Under the pieces are notes generated by a model that saw nothing but the letters and a program-made list of their open reading frames with translations, made no database searches and had not been told where the DNA came from. This document shows positions 13,048-25,900 of a DNA stretch of 64,000 bases, one piece after another; the stretch's first letter is position 1; each line of letters begins with the position of its first letter. This DNA comes from Gordionus sp. m RMFG-2023 (lineage: Eukaryota; Nematomorpha; Gordioida; Chordodea; Parachordodidae): NCBI RefSeq assembly GCF_954871325.1, contig NC_088776.1, forward strand, positions 9,617,985 through 9,681,984, in the 5' to 3' direction. The translations under genes were made by a program, and so were the position numbers.

Positions 13048-13796
13048 ATGGCAAACATACCATGTCCTTCGATGAAAGTTATATTATGTGGGGATTTTGG
13101 TGTTGGGAAAACAGCAATTTTCAAAAGGTTTGCAAATAAAAATAAATCAGACCCAGAAAATAATATATTCATTAATCTCGATCACATCGAAAATAAGTTC
13201 CAAATTTCATCTTCCGAAAGTATCAAAGTAAAATTAAATTAGAAATTTTTAAGAAATTAATTTTTAGATACAACTTTGGGACACTGCACAGCTTGAAAAA
13301 TGGTCATCCATTCCTAATAGTTATTATAAATACTCAGATGCCGCAATTTTAGTTTATTCTCTCAATGATATTAAAACTTTTAAATCACTTCCCCAAGTTT
13401 ATAAAGATTTTTATAAATAGTTTAAAATATTAATTTTAGTATATACTTGATATTGTAGAAAATTCTCCTAAATGTAAATATTTTTATCTGTGTGGAAATA
13501 AAAATAATTTAAATGCAAGTAATCAAGATGATAATCTTGTTACAAAAAGAATGTTGGATAATTTTATTACTGACTGTGGAAATATGAAAATTAAATCATA
13601 CACATTATCAACTATATCTCCAGAAAAAATAAAGCTAAACATTGAATTTGAGTCAATGTTTCAGGATATAGCAAAAGATTTAAATACATCTTATAGACAA
13701 AGTCAAGTAATTCAATTTAATCCAGCCTTATTGAAAATAATTAAGGATAATCCATTATATGATAAAAATGAAACTAATAATTGTAATTATTGTTAA
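13048..13796 (+). CDS. Divergent Rab-family small GTPase
   Basis: Three exons, 13048-13227, 13268-13396 and 13440-13796, join in frame through introns of 40 and 43 bp to give 221 residues, a normal Rab length. The P-loop is intact (GDFGVGKT, residues 15-22). The G3 segment reads WDTAQLE (64-70) where Rabs have WDTAGQE, so the switch II Gly is Gln and the catalytic Gln is Leu. NKxD is NKNN (123-126), and the switch I Thr region reads IFINLD (40-45). SYYKYSDAAILVYSL and SLPQYILDIVEN follow the Rab fold closely. The C-terminus ends CNYC, a possible prenylation site of CaaX or two-cysteine form. The product probably binds membranes and perhaps GTP, but standard hydrolysis looks unlikely. The subfamily is not recognised. 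The stop is 199 bp from the WARS2 stop on the other strand. Confidence 0.85.
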
Positions 13797-13925
13797 AAAA
13801 AGAAGATAGCAGAAATAATTAAAATTATGTATTATTTAATCAAAAATTCTCAAAATATACCAGTGACTTAATGCAATACTTACTTAATTTTTATAAAAAA
13901 TTGCTGCATAATTAAACTTTTTTAA

Positions 13926-13931
13926 AATAAA
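13926..13931 (+). promoter_or_regulatory. Poly(A) signal candidate for the Rab-like gene
   Basis: AATAAA lies 130 bp after the Rab stop codon, in the short gap between the two convergent genes. Confidence 0.5.
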
Positions 13932-13995
13932 TGATGTATTTTTTTTTTCAATTTAATATTCAAAAATAAATATTAATATTGTCATTTGGATATAT

Positions 13996-16900
13996 TTAGA
14001 GAAATCCTATTAAATTTTTAATTTCAACAAGATTTCTACTAGCAACAACTTTAGCTAGTTCAGACCCCTCATTTATAATGTCACATAAATTCATAAATTT
14101 TTTGTCATCCATGATTTTGTTATTTTCTGGATCATGTGGTAATAAGTCCAATATTTTAGTCCTGATTGGCAATAATTCTTTGATCAATAAATGGGATATC
14201 TCTTCCTTCATATGTTTCACTGAGTCAAATGTGATCTTGATATTGTTATTAAATACAATTTGAGGCAACTTTTTTTGTAAATAAAATTTAATAATAAGAT
14301 CATTTATTCTATAACTATGTAAAAAAAATCTTTAATTTTTATTAATAAGATTAGGCAAGTAAGAACATATCATGAAATAGTATAGGCACATATGCAGGAA
14401 TTCAATAGTGGGGGGAGGGGATGAATTTTTTTCAATATTAAAAATGGGGGAAATATAATTAAGAATATTATAAATTTAAATGTAAAATTCAATTTTTTGG
14501 AGGAATTAAAGCGAATAAATGATTTCAACAGTGCTTCATAACTCCCTATGTATATTAAGAAGCACTAACACCAATTCAATCTATTTTCACAGGTATTACT
14601 TCTCAGTAGTGTTGTTAAACGTCTCGATTTAAGCCGAATTTTTAAAATGATAAACTAAATATTTTATCCGGAAATTTATTACACAAGCCTGAAGATTTTC
14701 CTCAAAGATGGAACAAAGGTTTGGACATCTAAAGAAATATCGAGGTTTTGGCATTATTTTTTGGGCTAAAATATTTAACGTTTTTATAAATCGGTTCAAA
14801 TCAAGCCATATAATACACTACTTCACTAGTATGCCTTTATTCTTGTTAAAGAAGAAAATGTTCTTTCATTGGTAGAAGTACTAATGGGTAGAGTTTATAT
14901 ATAATAATTATATTAGGAAAATAATTTATAGTCTAAAATATGTTTGAAATTATGTGAAGCATTTATGGCATTTTTCGGAACATTATCAACCATATTTAAC
15001 TTTTATACCATAGTTTGCATTCTATGTAATACTTAAGCATCCTCACAAAAAAAATCTACCAAATATTTGATTTTCCCTCTACTAAAATTTGAAATAGATT
15101 CAGACTGTGGTAATAATATTTGCAGATGTAAGTGATTAATCAAGAACCTTTCATTCGTGTTGTAAAAGATGAGGAAGATAAATAGATTTATTAATATTCT
15201 TCTACTGAATGATGGGCTTGCCTTGCTGCGAATCAAGGTAGACAAATTAAATTCATAGAGCACGCTTTTGACTCAACAATAACATACAATTTATTAAAAT
15301 CAGTTCCAAATAACTTCAATCAAATCGATGTCATTTTTTGAAATATTTTACTTTAGTTTTGTGGTGAAAAATTTACAAATGATTTGTTGGGAAATTTTAA
15401 AATGGCAGCTAAATAAATAAAATTTGAAATCGATATTAATTTATAGAATAAATTAGTAGTTTATTTTTGTTATGAATGTGATAAATAAAAGTGAATTGGA
15501 ATATATGTTGATTTTTTGAAAAATATTTTAGCCGGTATCTTGATTTTCTGGCTTTAGGAGGAAAGGTGTCCCCCCACCCCTACGCTGCATAAGTGCCTGA
15601 AATAGTATACTTTATATTTTAAGATTTTGATTTGTTCATAAGTATATTATCTTAAAAAGATAAATTATCGTTGACCCCTCCCCATAATTTGACGTCCTAT
15701 TTCTCTTCAGCAAGCCTCCAGTATAATTATTCGTATTTTCGAATCAAATAATTGAATCATTCATATTCGTGCAAATCGAATAATTCCTTATTCGTATTTG
15801 TAGGAATAATAAAAACATTCGATTCTTATTTGTCGAATATTCGATTCGATCCTAAAATTAAATTCTTTAAAAATATTTTCAAAAAATGAAAATTAAATGT
15901 AATAAATAAAAATGATATATAGATGTGAAAAGAAAAAAACAAAACAAGAAATATCTTAAATATCTAAGAGTAATTTTAAATATTTAAAATTAATTCGAAA
16001 TAATTTAATAATAGAAAATTATTAGAACTATATTTACTTTGAATCCAATCTGAACTAGTATTGATAAATAAACTAACTTTGGCCAAATTCTCATGCTTTA
16101 AACCTAAAAAATTTATTTCTTTAACGTCTCATGATTTGTTTTAACATCATATAATATAGATATAATAAAAATACTTTCGTATTTTATTAAAATTATTTAC
16201 GCATAATTTTTATTTTTAAATTTAATCCAATCATAATTTTATCTTTACCATTTTGCAAGTTAAAATGTGATTAAGACTTAAAAAAAGAAGGTCGCAAGAG
16301 CTATGTAAGTTGATAAAAAAGAAAATATAATAATTGTCAAATGGTATGACAATAGGTTTGTCGTCATCTCATCCTTTGTCGGGTTCATCCGATAGTAAAT
16401 GTAAAAAGATGGTTAATAGCAAAAAATATATTGAAGTGCCAAGACCAAATATATTAAAAATATATAAAGAAGGTATGGGAGGAGTCGATTTACATGATAT
16501 TCTAGTTGAGTGCTATCGAGAATTAAAGGAGTTCTATTTGTAACATTTTTCATCTCATTGATATGTGGTGAATTCATGGCTTGTGGGGATCAAATATGCC
16601 ATGAAAAAGAGAATAAATTTATGAAACTAATCCAATTGAAAACACATTGTTGTTGGCAGGGAAAGAAAAACAGGGATCTTTGAATAAACTGATAATTAAA
16701 AAAGTTTTTCTATAATGGCGCCTATATCAGATATGATAACAAAGATCATTGGCCGGATGCCTGCGAAACGAGGGAAAGATGCAAGTTATGCATAAATACA
16801 TACTACCGAATAAAATGTAATAAATATTGATGTGATAACCAATATATAATAAATAGATATTTGTATTTTTTTGTATTACACTCTGCGATGATGTCAAATT

Positions 16901-19900
16901 GCATCATCATTTTTTTTATCTATATATAATTAAAAATAAAAGTTGAAAATTTTTTTAGCACCTATGGTGTGTATAAATGAATAATTTATATAAAAAAATT
17001 TTTTAAATCAATGATGTTATTATTTGAGTAACGTGAAGTAAAGACGTTCTTTTTTTTAATTAATGGCGAAAGCTCTAGTTAATTTATTTTCATAAATACA
17101 AATGTAAAGAATTCGCTTTGTTTAAAGGAATTGAATAATTATGGCTAGAAGCTTAAATATTGATCTTAAATAAAAACTTGGCTAAACCATTTTGAAGTTG
17201 GCTAAAGATAGGTGATTTAATAATATTACACTGAACCTGTTGTAAAATCAAAAACAGATGCACAGATTCACTTTTTTAGCTGATGCCAATATCAAATTTA
17301 AAAATAATAACATATAAATTTTAAGAAAAACCAGTTATTTCCTTGCTATGTTTTGCCCTTTCAGGCAAAACATGGAAATAACCGGACATCTTGGCCTTTA
17401 TGGCTTTGATATCCCTAAGGCCTTTATTTCTTTATTAAAAATATATGTCAATCAAAAATTTACAGTATAGCGAATAGAAAATAAACAATGAGTTATAATT
17501 AGTGTAATAATAGGTATTTATGTAAATAAATATTAGGGATGATTCGTTCTAGCTAATATTGTTTATTGCTGTATTTTTGATTGACATTGTTAGGCCAAGT
17601 CTTGGGATGAAATCGTTAGTTGGTCCCAATCGTATGAAGCGGTGGTTGCGCCGTCTTCGGGTATCGACAGGTTGGATATCAGTGAAGGAGTCTCCTGGCT
17701 AGACTGGGGTCCGAATAGCGATTCGTCGTCTTGCTGTAGTAGGATAGCTCCTTCTAATATGGGTCCTTCGAATAGTTCCAGATGCCGTCTTGGTGCCATC
17801 CAGGTTCTTGATGGTAAGTCAGCTGGGTTGTCCTCGGTAGGAATCCACTGTATGTTCTGTGATATGGCAGTGAAATTAGGCAGGCCCAGCTTGACCATGA
17901 TCTGAGTGATGATGATCTCTAATGACGGGGATCTTGAGCCTCCTTTTCTAAAGGTGTAGTAAGCTACTGAGGAGTCTGTGAAAATCATTGGGTGCTCATT
18001 GTTGCGATGTATTGCCATAATTGCACCCATGCCAACTGCTAAGATCTCCTTGCCATTGATGTGGGCTATTGCATGTAGAGGGACGTTGAAAAGCAGGCAA
18101 GCTTCACTATAGGCCACTGAGAGGTTATCGGTTTCCCAGAAGTTGATTCCCATGTGAGAGTTGGATGCATCGACGTAGACGGGTGCGTTTGCGTAGTAGT
18201 GTAGGGGTAGCGGCGTCTCCAATGCGTCGATGATGAGCTTTGCCTTGGTGAATGCTAAGAAGGTATCCACTACAGGGGTAAGCTGCCCGTTATTCATAGT
18301 GACATAGTACGGAGAAAAGAGTCTGGACATGCCTGTTATAGTGTAGGCGTAGTGATTGACGACTCCTAATACTCTGGCAGCTAGTTCTATGCCCACATCA
18401 AGGTGTTGGTACGAGTGTCGCCGGAAGACTTCTAGGCATTTGAGTAGTCTTCTCCTCGTGGTGGTGTCTGCGGAGACGGTTTTGGCAGACAGGTCGATGG
18501 GAACGCCCAGGTAGGTAATCTGCGGAGTAGGGTCTAGGACCGATTTCTCGGGTGCTATTTGGAGACCCCAACCTTCCAGGGTGCAACGTAAGGAACGAGT
18601 TGACCACTTGACATCGTTTTCGTTGGACCCATAGATCAAGATGTCGTCTAGGTAGACGTTATAGCTGGCTTTCTTGACCGTTTTGGCGCATGCGTCGAGG
18701 ATGATGGATTGCAGGCAATACGGGCTGAACGACGCTCCCATGGGCAGTACTTTGTACCGGTAATTATCATTATTGAACTTGAAGCTTTTAGTTGCCAACG
18801 TCATAGAGTTTGCCGACGAGGACCAGATTTGCTCCCCGCTCTTTGTGATCCCCAAAGGAAATGGAGCGCCTAGAGTTATCAGTGACTTCTCCGAAGTCTC
18901 CAAAAACTTCTTGCACTACCCATTCCGTCTCAGATCCATACCACTGATGTCGGCCAAACTCGATCAAGCGGCCTTCGCCTGCAAAATCGACATCAGATCC
19001 GCCTTTTTCTCCATACCCCTGGCAACTGGGGTTAGAAAATTTTTTGGCTTCAAGTTCAATAATGATAATTACCGGTACAAAGTACTGCCCATGGGAGCGT
19101 CGTTCAGCCCGTATTGCCTGCAATCCATCATCCTCGACGCATGCGCCAAAACGGTCAAGAAAGCCAGCTATAACGTCTACCTAGACGACATCTTGATCTA
19201 TGGGTCCAACGAAAACGATGTCAAGTGGTCAACTCGTTCCTTACGTTGCACCCTGGAAGGTTGGGGTCTCCAAATAGCACCCGAGAAATCGGTCCTAGAC
19301 CCTACTCCGCAGATTACCTACCTGGGCGTTCCCATCGACCTGTCTGCCAAAACCGTCTCCGCAGACACCACCACGAGGAGAAGACTACTCAAATGCCTAG
19401 AAGTCTTCCGGCGACACTCGTACCAACACCTTGATGTGGGCATAGAACTAGCTGCCAGAGTATTAGGAGTCGTCAATCACTACGCCTACACTATAACAGG
19501 CATGTCCAGACTCTTTTCTCCGTACTATGTCACTATGAATAACGGGCAGCTTACCCCTGTAGTGGATACCTTCTTAGCATTCACCAAGGCAAAGCTCATC
19601 ATCGACGCATTGGAGACGCCGCTACCCCTACACTACTACGCAAACGCACCCGTCTACGTCGATGCATCCAACTCTCACATGGGAATCAACTTCTGGGAAA
19701 CCGATAACCTCTCAGTGGCCTATAGTGAAGCTTGCCTGCTTTTCAACGTCCCTCTACATGCAATAGCCCACATCAATGGCAAGGAGATCTTAGCAGTTGG
19801 CATGGGTGCAATTATGGCAATACATCGCAACAATGAGCACCCAATGATTTTCACAGACTCCTCAGTAGCTTACTACACCTTTAGAAAAGGAGGCTCAAGA

Positions 19901-22900
19901 TCCCCGTCATTAGAGATCATCATCACTCAGATCATGGTCAAGCTGGGCCTGCCTAATTTCACTGCCATATCACAGAACATACAGTGGATTCCTACCGAGG
20001 ACAACCCAGCTGACTTACCATCAAGAACCTGGATGGCACCAAGACGGCATCTGGAACTATTCGAATGGCCCATATTAGAAGGAGCTATCCTACTACAGCA
20101 AGACGACGAATCGCTATTCGGACCCCAGTCTAGCCAGGAGACTCTTTCACTGATATCCAACCTGTCGATACCCGAAGACGGCGCAACCACCGCTTCATAC
20201 GATTGGGACCAACTAACGATTTCATCCCAAGACTTGGCCTAACAATGTCAATCAAAAATACTGCAATAAACAATATTAGCTAGAACGAATCATCCCTAAT
20301 ATTTATTTACATAAATACCTATTATTACACTAATTATAACTCATTGTTTATTTTCTATTCGCTATACTGTAAATTTTTGATTGACATATATTTTTAATAA
20401 AGAAATAAAGGCCTTAGGGACATCAAAGCCATAAAGGCCAAGATGTCCGGTTATTTCCATGTTTTGCCTGAAAGGGCAAAACATAGCAAGGAAATAACTC
20501 ATTTTTTTAAATTTATTTATTTAATCATTTATAATTAATTTATAAAAGTAAATTAAACTGTAGAAATAGGTGGGAAAAATATTAACGGTACCTTCCTTCT
20601 TTCTTATCAAACTCTTAATTTAGTTAGCTAATTTATAGATAAGATTAAGTAATGCTTATTTTTATAATTAGAAAAGTGACCTAAACGCTTCATTTTATCG
20701 TAAATAATTATGTACTTCCGTGGATTCCATGTTTGATATTTCGAAATTATGATCGGGAAATTTTAGCGTTGTGTAAATGTTGAATAAGTTTTGTAAACCT
20801 GTAATTTCGGGGCTTTTACCTTATGTTACATTGTGTATATAATTTTTTTTACTTTAAATATTAATTCCAAAAACACCTCCCCCCTTCCCCCTCAACAAAA
20901 AAAAATTATTTGGACCAAGATTTATCTGTTAAGTATGGTAAGCATTATATTGTCTAGTTTAAAAATTGAAAAAATAAATATTGACCATTTTAGTTATTTT
21001 ATCATAATTTTTTTAAAGATAAATTTTAATTAATATTGAAACTATTTTACAGAACCATACATACAAAATTCTTTTTTAATTTTTTTTAGCAATATTGTAC
21101 GAAGACCTAAGTTGCAAATGTCATGGAAGGTTGCATCTTAATAAATTATGTTGCTTAGAAAAGGTAAAGCAAAAAGCATATTAGGCTTTGAACATAGGGT
21201 TTAAAAAAAATGACAGTATAAGCATAGTGAAGATTTTTTTACGTACTTTGATCTTTATGATAAGGGTAAGAGAAAACGAGACTGCCAGATGGTATATTCG
21301 AATCAGTAAACGCCTTGTTTATCTTGCGTCTAATCTCGTCAGGTTCGTCGAGTAGTTCTATTCGGTTGTTAATGTTAGAATCCGATTTACTCATTTTAAG
21401 AACCGGGTTCCTCAAGGCTTTCACCCTGGTAATTTTACCTAATCAATAATTTTTATTCATTTATATAAAAAATATATATCAGGCCAGCAGAGATACCATT
21501 TGCACGGCCCGGTCCGGATTTTTTAAAAATATATTATATTTTTTTTCAATTTTTATAGCTAACATTGGTGATTTAAAATATTTGGTTTTAAAATATACGG
21601 CCCGGTCTGGTTATTTTTTTAAAAAAAAATTCAGGCTCAGGTATATTAAAAAAAATTAAAATATGGCCTGCCCCATCCAGGCCTGCAGGTCTCTGATATA
21701 TAATATACCGAGAAATTTAATGATTATAATATTAAATAAATATACACTTTAAAATGTCTGCGAAAATTAAAAAAATTCTAGAAGATATTCTATTTCCAAT
21801 GAGCCAATTTTTATTTTTTTTTCTTAATAAAAAATTAATTAGAAATAGTTTAAAAAAGTTCTACCTAACAGGGTAAAAAAAATATTTAATTATCAATAAT
21901 CACACCAAGGCCAATTTTTTTTAGTCAAAAGGAGTAAGATTGTAAATTAAAAGATTTTTGAGATTGGAAATCAAAATGGAACATTGTAATACGCATTTGA
22001 TATTTAAGTATATTCTTCTAAATATAGCAATTCCCAGTGGCTTTAACTTGTTTCATTTATTGCCAACATCAAAAAATATTTGAAAAAAAACAGTTTTATA
22101 AATTAAATTTTGAAACCTAGTAAAGGTTTGGGCACGGTGAAATAGTCTTTCTTGTATATATTATTGAATTTTTGAACTAGATGTTGAGTCAAGTGCAAAT
22201 GCCACAATTGATCTTCTCCTATGGGTACGTGGGTTGCTCTTTATAATTAATAATTATTGAATATTTATATATTTAGTTCTTTCTTATAGTAATGGAAATT
22301 AAACTTTTATTTCACACTTACTTATAAAGCAAAATATCAGCGGCCTGTAATACCGGATATGAAAATAAGCTCAAAGATGTACCGCCTTTTTTAACCTCTT
22401 CATTGTCATAGCTATCTTCCCCTTTTTCTTTCCAAACAGGCATATAATTCAACTTAGCTAAAGTGGTGAAGCAACTTAATATCCAACATAATTCGGCATG
22501 TTCTTTAACCTAAATACATATATAATAATGTAGTTATACAAGTTTATAAATTAATACAAAAGAATCTTTTTTGAAGGGTCTGAAAACTTTTAAAAACTTT
22601 CAATGCCAACCTGGCCTGGCTCGTCCCAAGGCTATCCGCTGCCCTTGGGGAAAAATATATTTACCGCCTCTTAAAAACTTTAAAAAATATGTATATTATT
22701 AAAAACTTTAGTTCTGAACCATTTCATCTGGATTTAAAGTATACCCCATTTCGGATTTATTAGATAAAATCAAAAATTCAGGCGATCTTTCGGTCAGGGT
22801 TGACCTTAAACCACTTTTTATTAATGTTATAACTAAGAGCTTCTCTCAGCGCTTATAGGTATTGCATCATTATAATTCATAAAGTCAATTATAATACCAT

Positions 22901-25900
22901 ATACCAAACTTGCATAAGTAAAACGATATTATTACATACTTTACCTTCATCATATTCTATCAAATTAAATAAAATATATTTTACTAATATCTGTTTAATT
23001 AAATTGCCTCATATATTAAAAAATTATTTTAATGGATGTTTAATTAAAATAAATTGGTGAATAGATTATAAGCAATGAATATGAAGTAGGGGAAAATGGT
23101 AATGACAAATCTGAGGTCTAGAAAAATTTTTCATTTATATATGATAAAAATAAAGAAAAAATTAATTATAATTCCATAACAACAGGTTAGTATATTTATA
23201 CACTTAATATATGATATTATTAAATTATTTTAGGCACAAATCAACTAAAAGGATATAAATGTGTATTTACAATAGAGTAATTTGACGGCCATAATCTAAT
23301 CAAAATATATATTAAGTTGCATTAATTTAATTTGTAAAAAATATTATAAAAAAGTTAAAATTCAATCGATAAAAATTATTGCGATTATATAAAAATAATA
23401 AGCATGATTTATGTCGAATGTAGATAATATTAGTTAATATACGGACTAAAAAATATGAACATATAATAATGACATATCAATATCATTATCAATCACAAAG
23501 TGAAAAATTTTGATATATAAATAAAAAGAAGTACAGTTTCTGGCTTTAAACGAGTCCTTTTCTCTTCTAAGGCCACCAGCAACTGAAAACGCACTTTCAC
23601 TGCTAGCTGATGAAGCAGAGATAGCTAGGTATTTAAGAGCCAAGCTTAAATTTGGAAAGTCAATATGGCTTGTTTTCCACCAATTTAAAATATTATCATC
23701 TTCAATATATAATTTAGAATCTAAGCATTTTTGAAGTTCATCAAATTCAACGCTAGCATCAGAAAACGCAATGTCAGCCTCCCATAGAGAGGAATCCAAA
23801 AACATATATACCTCAGTATTTTCTTAAGAAGAAAAATATTCATAATAATTTTAAAAAAATATATATTTACTTATTATTTTTTAATTCATAATTTTTTTAT
23901 TAATTTAATGAACCTTTACTCATAACTCTATCAGTTGAGTAGGAGCTAGATGGTGAGTTGGTATTTATAGATTTTTGCCCAATCATATCTCTGTTCTTCT
24001 CGGCAATAATCAACGTGTTAAAATGTTGGCACAAATCTTTATAATGTTATTGGGATAATATATTCATACTCCGAAATTTTGGGCACAAAATTCGGTGGAA
24101 TAAATCTATTAGAAATTTATCCACCATTTTTTTCCCGACATTTTGCGAAGGCAGGTTAAACTGAGTTTAAGTTTGGATATGCTAAAAAAACTCAATATTT
24201 TGTGATATATAACTTTGTGAATGGTGGGTTTTAAATCACTTTCAAGCTCAACTCGCAATTTTAAAAGACGTCAGAAACTTGATAAGGTCCTTCATCATTT
24301 TATAATCTATATTTTCGAGCCTACTCTCCTCTAGAACTGAGAATCCCTAATATTTCATTGAATTGATTATCATCTTTAGTCTGCTATTCCATCAAGTCTC
24401 AATACAAAAGTGGAGTGTTTTATCAAGTTGATTAACTAATCTAAAATTTAATGCTATATTTTAGTAAAATTGATTTAATATAACCTTTCTTATTAATATA
24501 AGTAACTAAACTTTTATAATAAGCAAAACATTGATATCTCTGAATCTTGAGATTCATTATTTATATTATTATTCTCTAATACTGTATTTAAAAGATGAGA
24601 GACATATTTCAATGATAATGATTTTCAAATGCTTTAATCAAATTAGCTCCTTATCTGTAATGAATGAGATTTCAGATAAATAAATACATTGATTTTTATA
24701 ATTATTTTTAATGAAATAAATACCTAATAAGGTGAAATTTAGTAATTTCTTTTTAATATTTTCACTTCTTCTTCAAACTTGCATGTAGGAACGAAATGAG
24801 GCAATACAGGATGGAAAGAAAATAAATATGCTTTTAAGGGGACCGACAACAACGACTAAAAGTAAGAGATGATTCAGGCCACAAAATAAGATCAATTTTA
24901 CGAATGATTATATTATTGCATTGGCGTACACAGCGTGGGGCGGCAGGGGGACAAATCCCCTCCCCCCAAGCCAAAAAATGCAGATGCCGGACATATTTTT
25001 CAAAAATATTATTGTTTATATTAATTTATATTTGTTAATATTTATTAGTATCTCATATATTTAATTACATTTATCTACTAAGTTATATTAATTACGATTT
25101 CAAGTTTTCCGGCGTAATATTTACTTATTATTTTCAAATTTTTAGTGGCGTAATATTTATCTACCATTTACAAATTTCTAGTCAAATAATTATTATTTCT
25201 GAAACTTCTTGTCCAACAGGGAAAAAGAAATTGCAACCTTGTCCAACGAGATAGTCTCTGCCGTCAAGCAGTAACAGCTTTTAAGGAGTTAGAAAAGCCA
25301 ATTATTTGCTATTACTGAAATATCACAATGGCTTGAAAGAAATATTTCCTCAGAAGCAAGAAAATTATTGGATTCAATGCTTATTCCAAATTTTATTCCT
25401 CATTAGAATGTATTATTTAATTATACAACTATTTTAAGTATTACTTTTCAAAAACATGACATTGACTTGATTAAGAAGATGAAAATAGCGGAGAGCATTT
25501 TATCAGAACTCAAGGAAATTAGGGCTAATGTTGATGAAGAATTTCATATTTTATTGTTGAGTCAAAAGCAGAGCTATAAGTGTTTAATATTTGTCTTCCT
25601 CGACTCGTAGCAAGGCAAGCTCATCGTTAAAACATTAATATAGGATCAGTAGAAGAGTATATCTTAAATACAGATACATTTATAACCCAAATAAATGAAT
25701 TTTTAATTCATCATGCAGCACTTACTAATCTGCAAATATTACTTATACAAAAGCCTTCCCAACCTTTTTCAGATGGTGATAGAAAAAAAAAATTTGTTAG
25801 ATTTTTAATGAAGATGTTAAAGTATCTTATGATGCCTTACTAGCTGAATAACTATGTTTATAATAAGATTAACAATGGTTTATATAGTCCCAAAAAATGC

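Larger units (their letters stand above)
17333..20499. mobile_element. Palindromic fossil of a reverse transcriptase-RNase H retroelement (DIRS-like?)
   Basis: Two arms, 17333-18785 (minus sense) and 19047-20499 (plus sense), are inverted copies over 1,453 bp without length change and differ at only a few positions. The 261-bp centre belongs to the plus copy. The coding sequence points outward in both arms. It carries a reverse transcriptase (DIRSAF, YKVLPMGASFSP, VYLDDILIYG, YLGVPIDL) and then an RNase H region (VYVDAS, FTDSSVAYY, WIPTEDNPADLPSR). The RNase H style recalls DIRS-type elements, but the clade is uncertain. Each outer end has a hairpin, ATGTTTTGCC/GGCAAAACAT. No target duplication is seen. 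Only part of the element is present. The arms' likeness implies a young event. It sits in WARS2 intron 7. Confidence 0.85.

Noticed and set aside
14520-14600. Minus-strand peptide resembling the VSNLLNIH part of tryptophanyl-tRNA synthetase, considered as the missing WARS2 exon.
   Set aside because: It contains a stop, lacks usable splice sites and is part of a short hairpin inside the hAT relic. The exon at 20819-20716 fits phase, motif and both splice sites.
15730-15860. ATTCG-rich stretch as a regulatory array.
   Set aside because: The repeats are irregular and a similar phrase occurs near 46975. It is more likely the worn end of a transposon.
17642-20190. Open frames antisense to the reverse transcriptase arms (for example 17642-17905 and 19927-20190).
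   Set aside because: They mirror the coding frame of the retroelement and have no independent signature.
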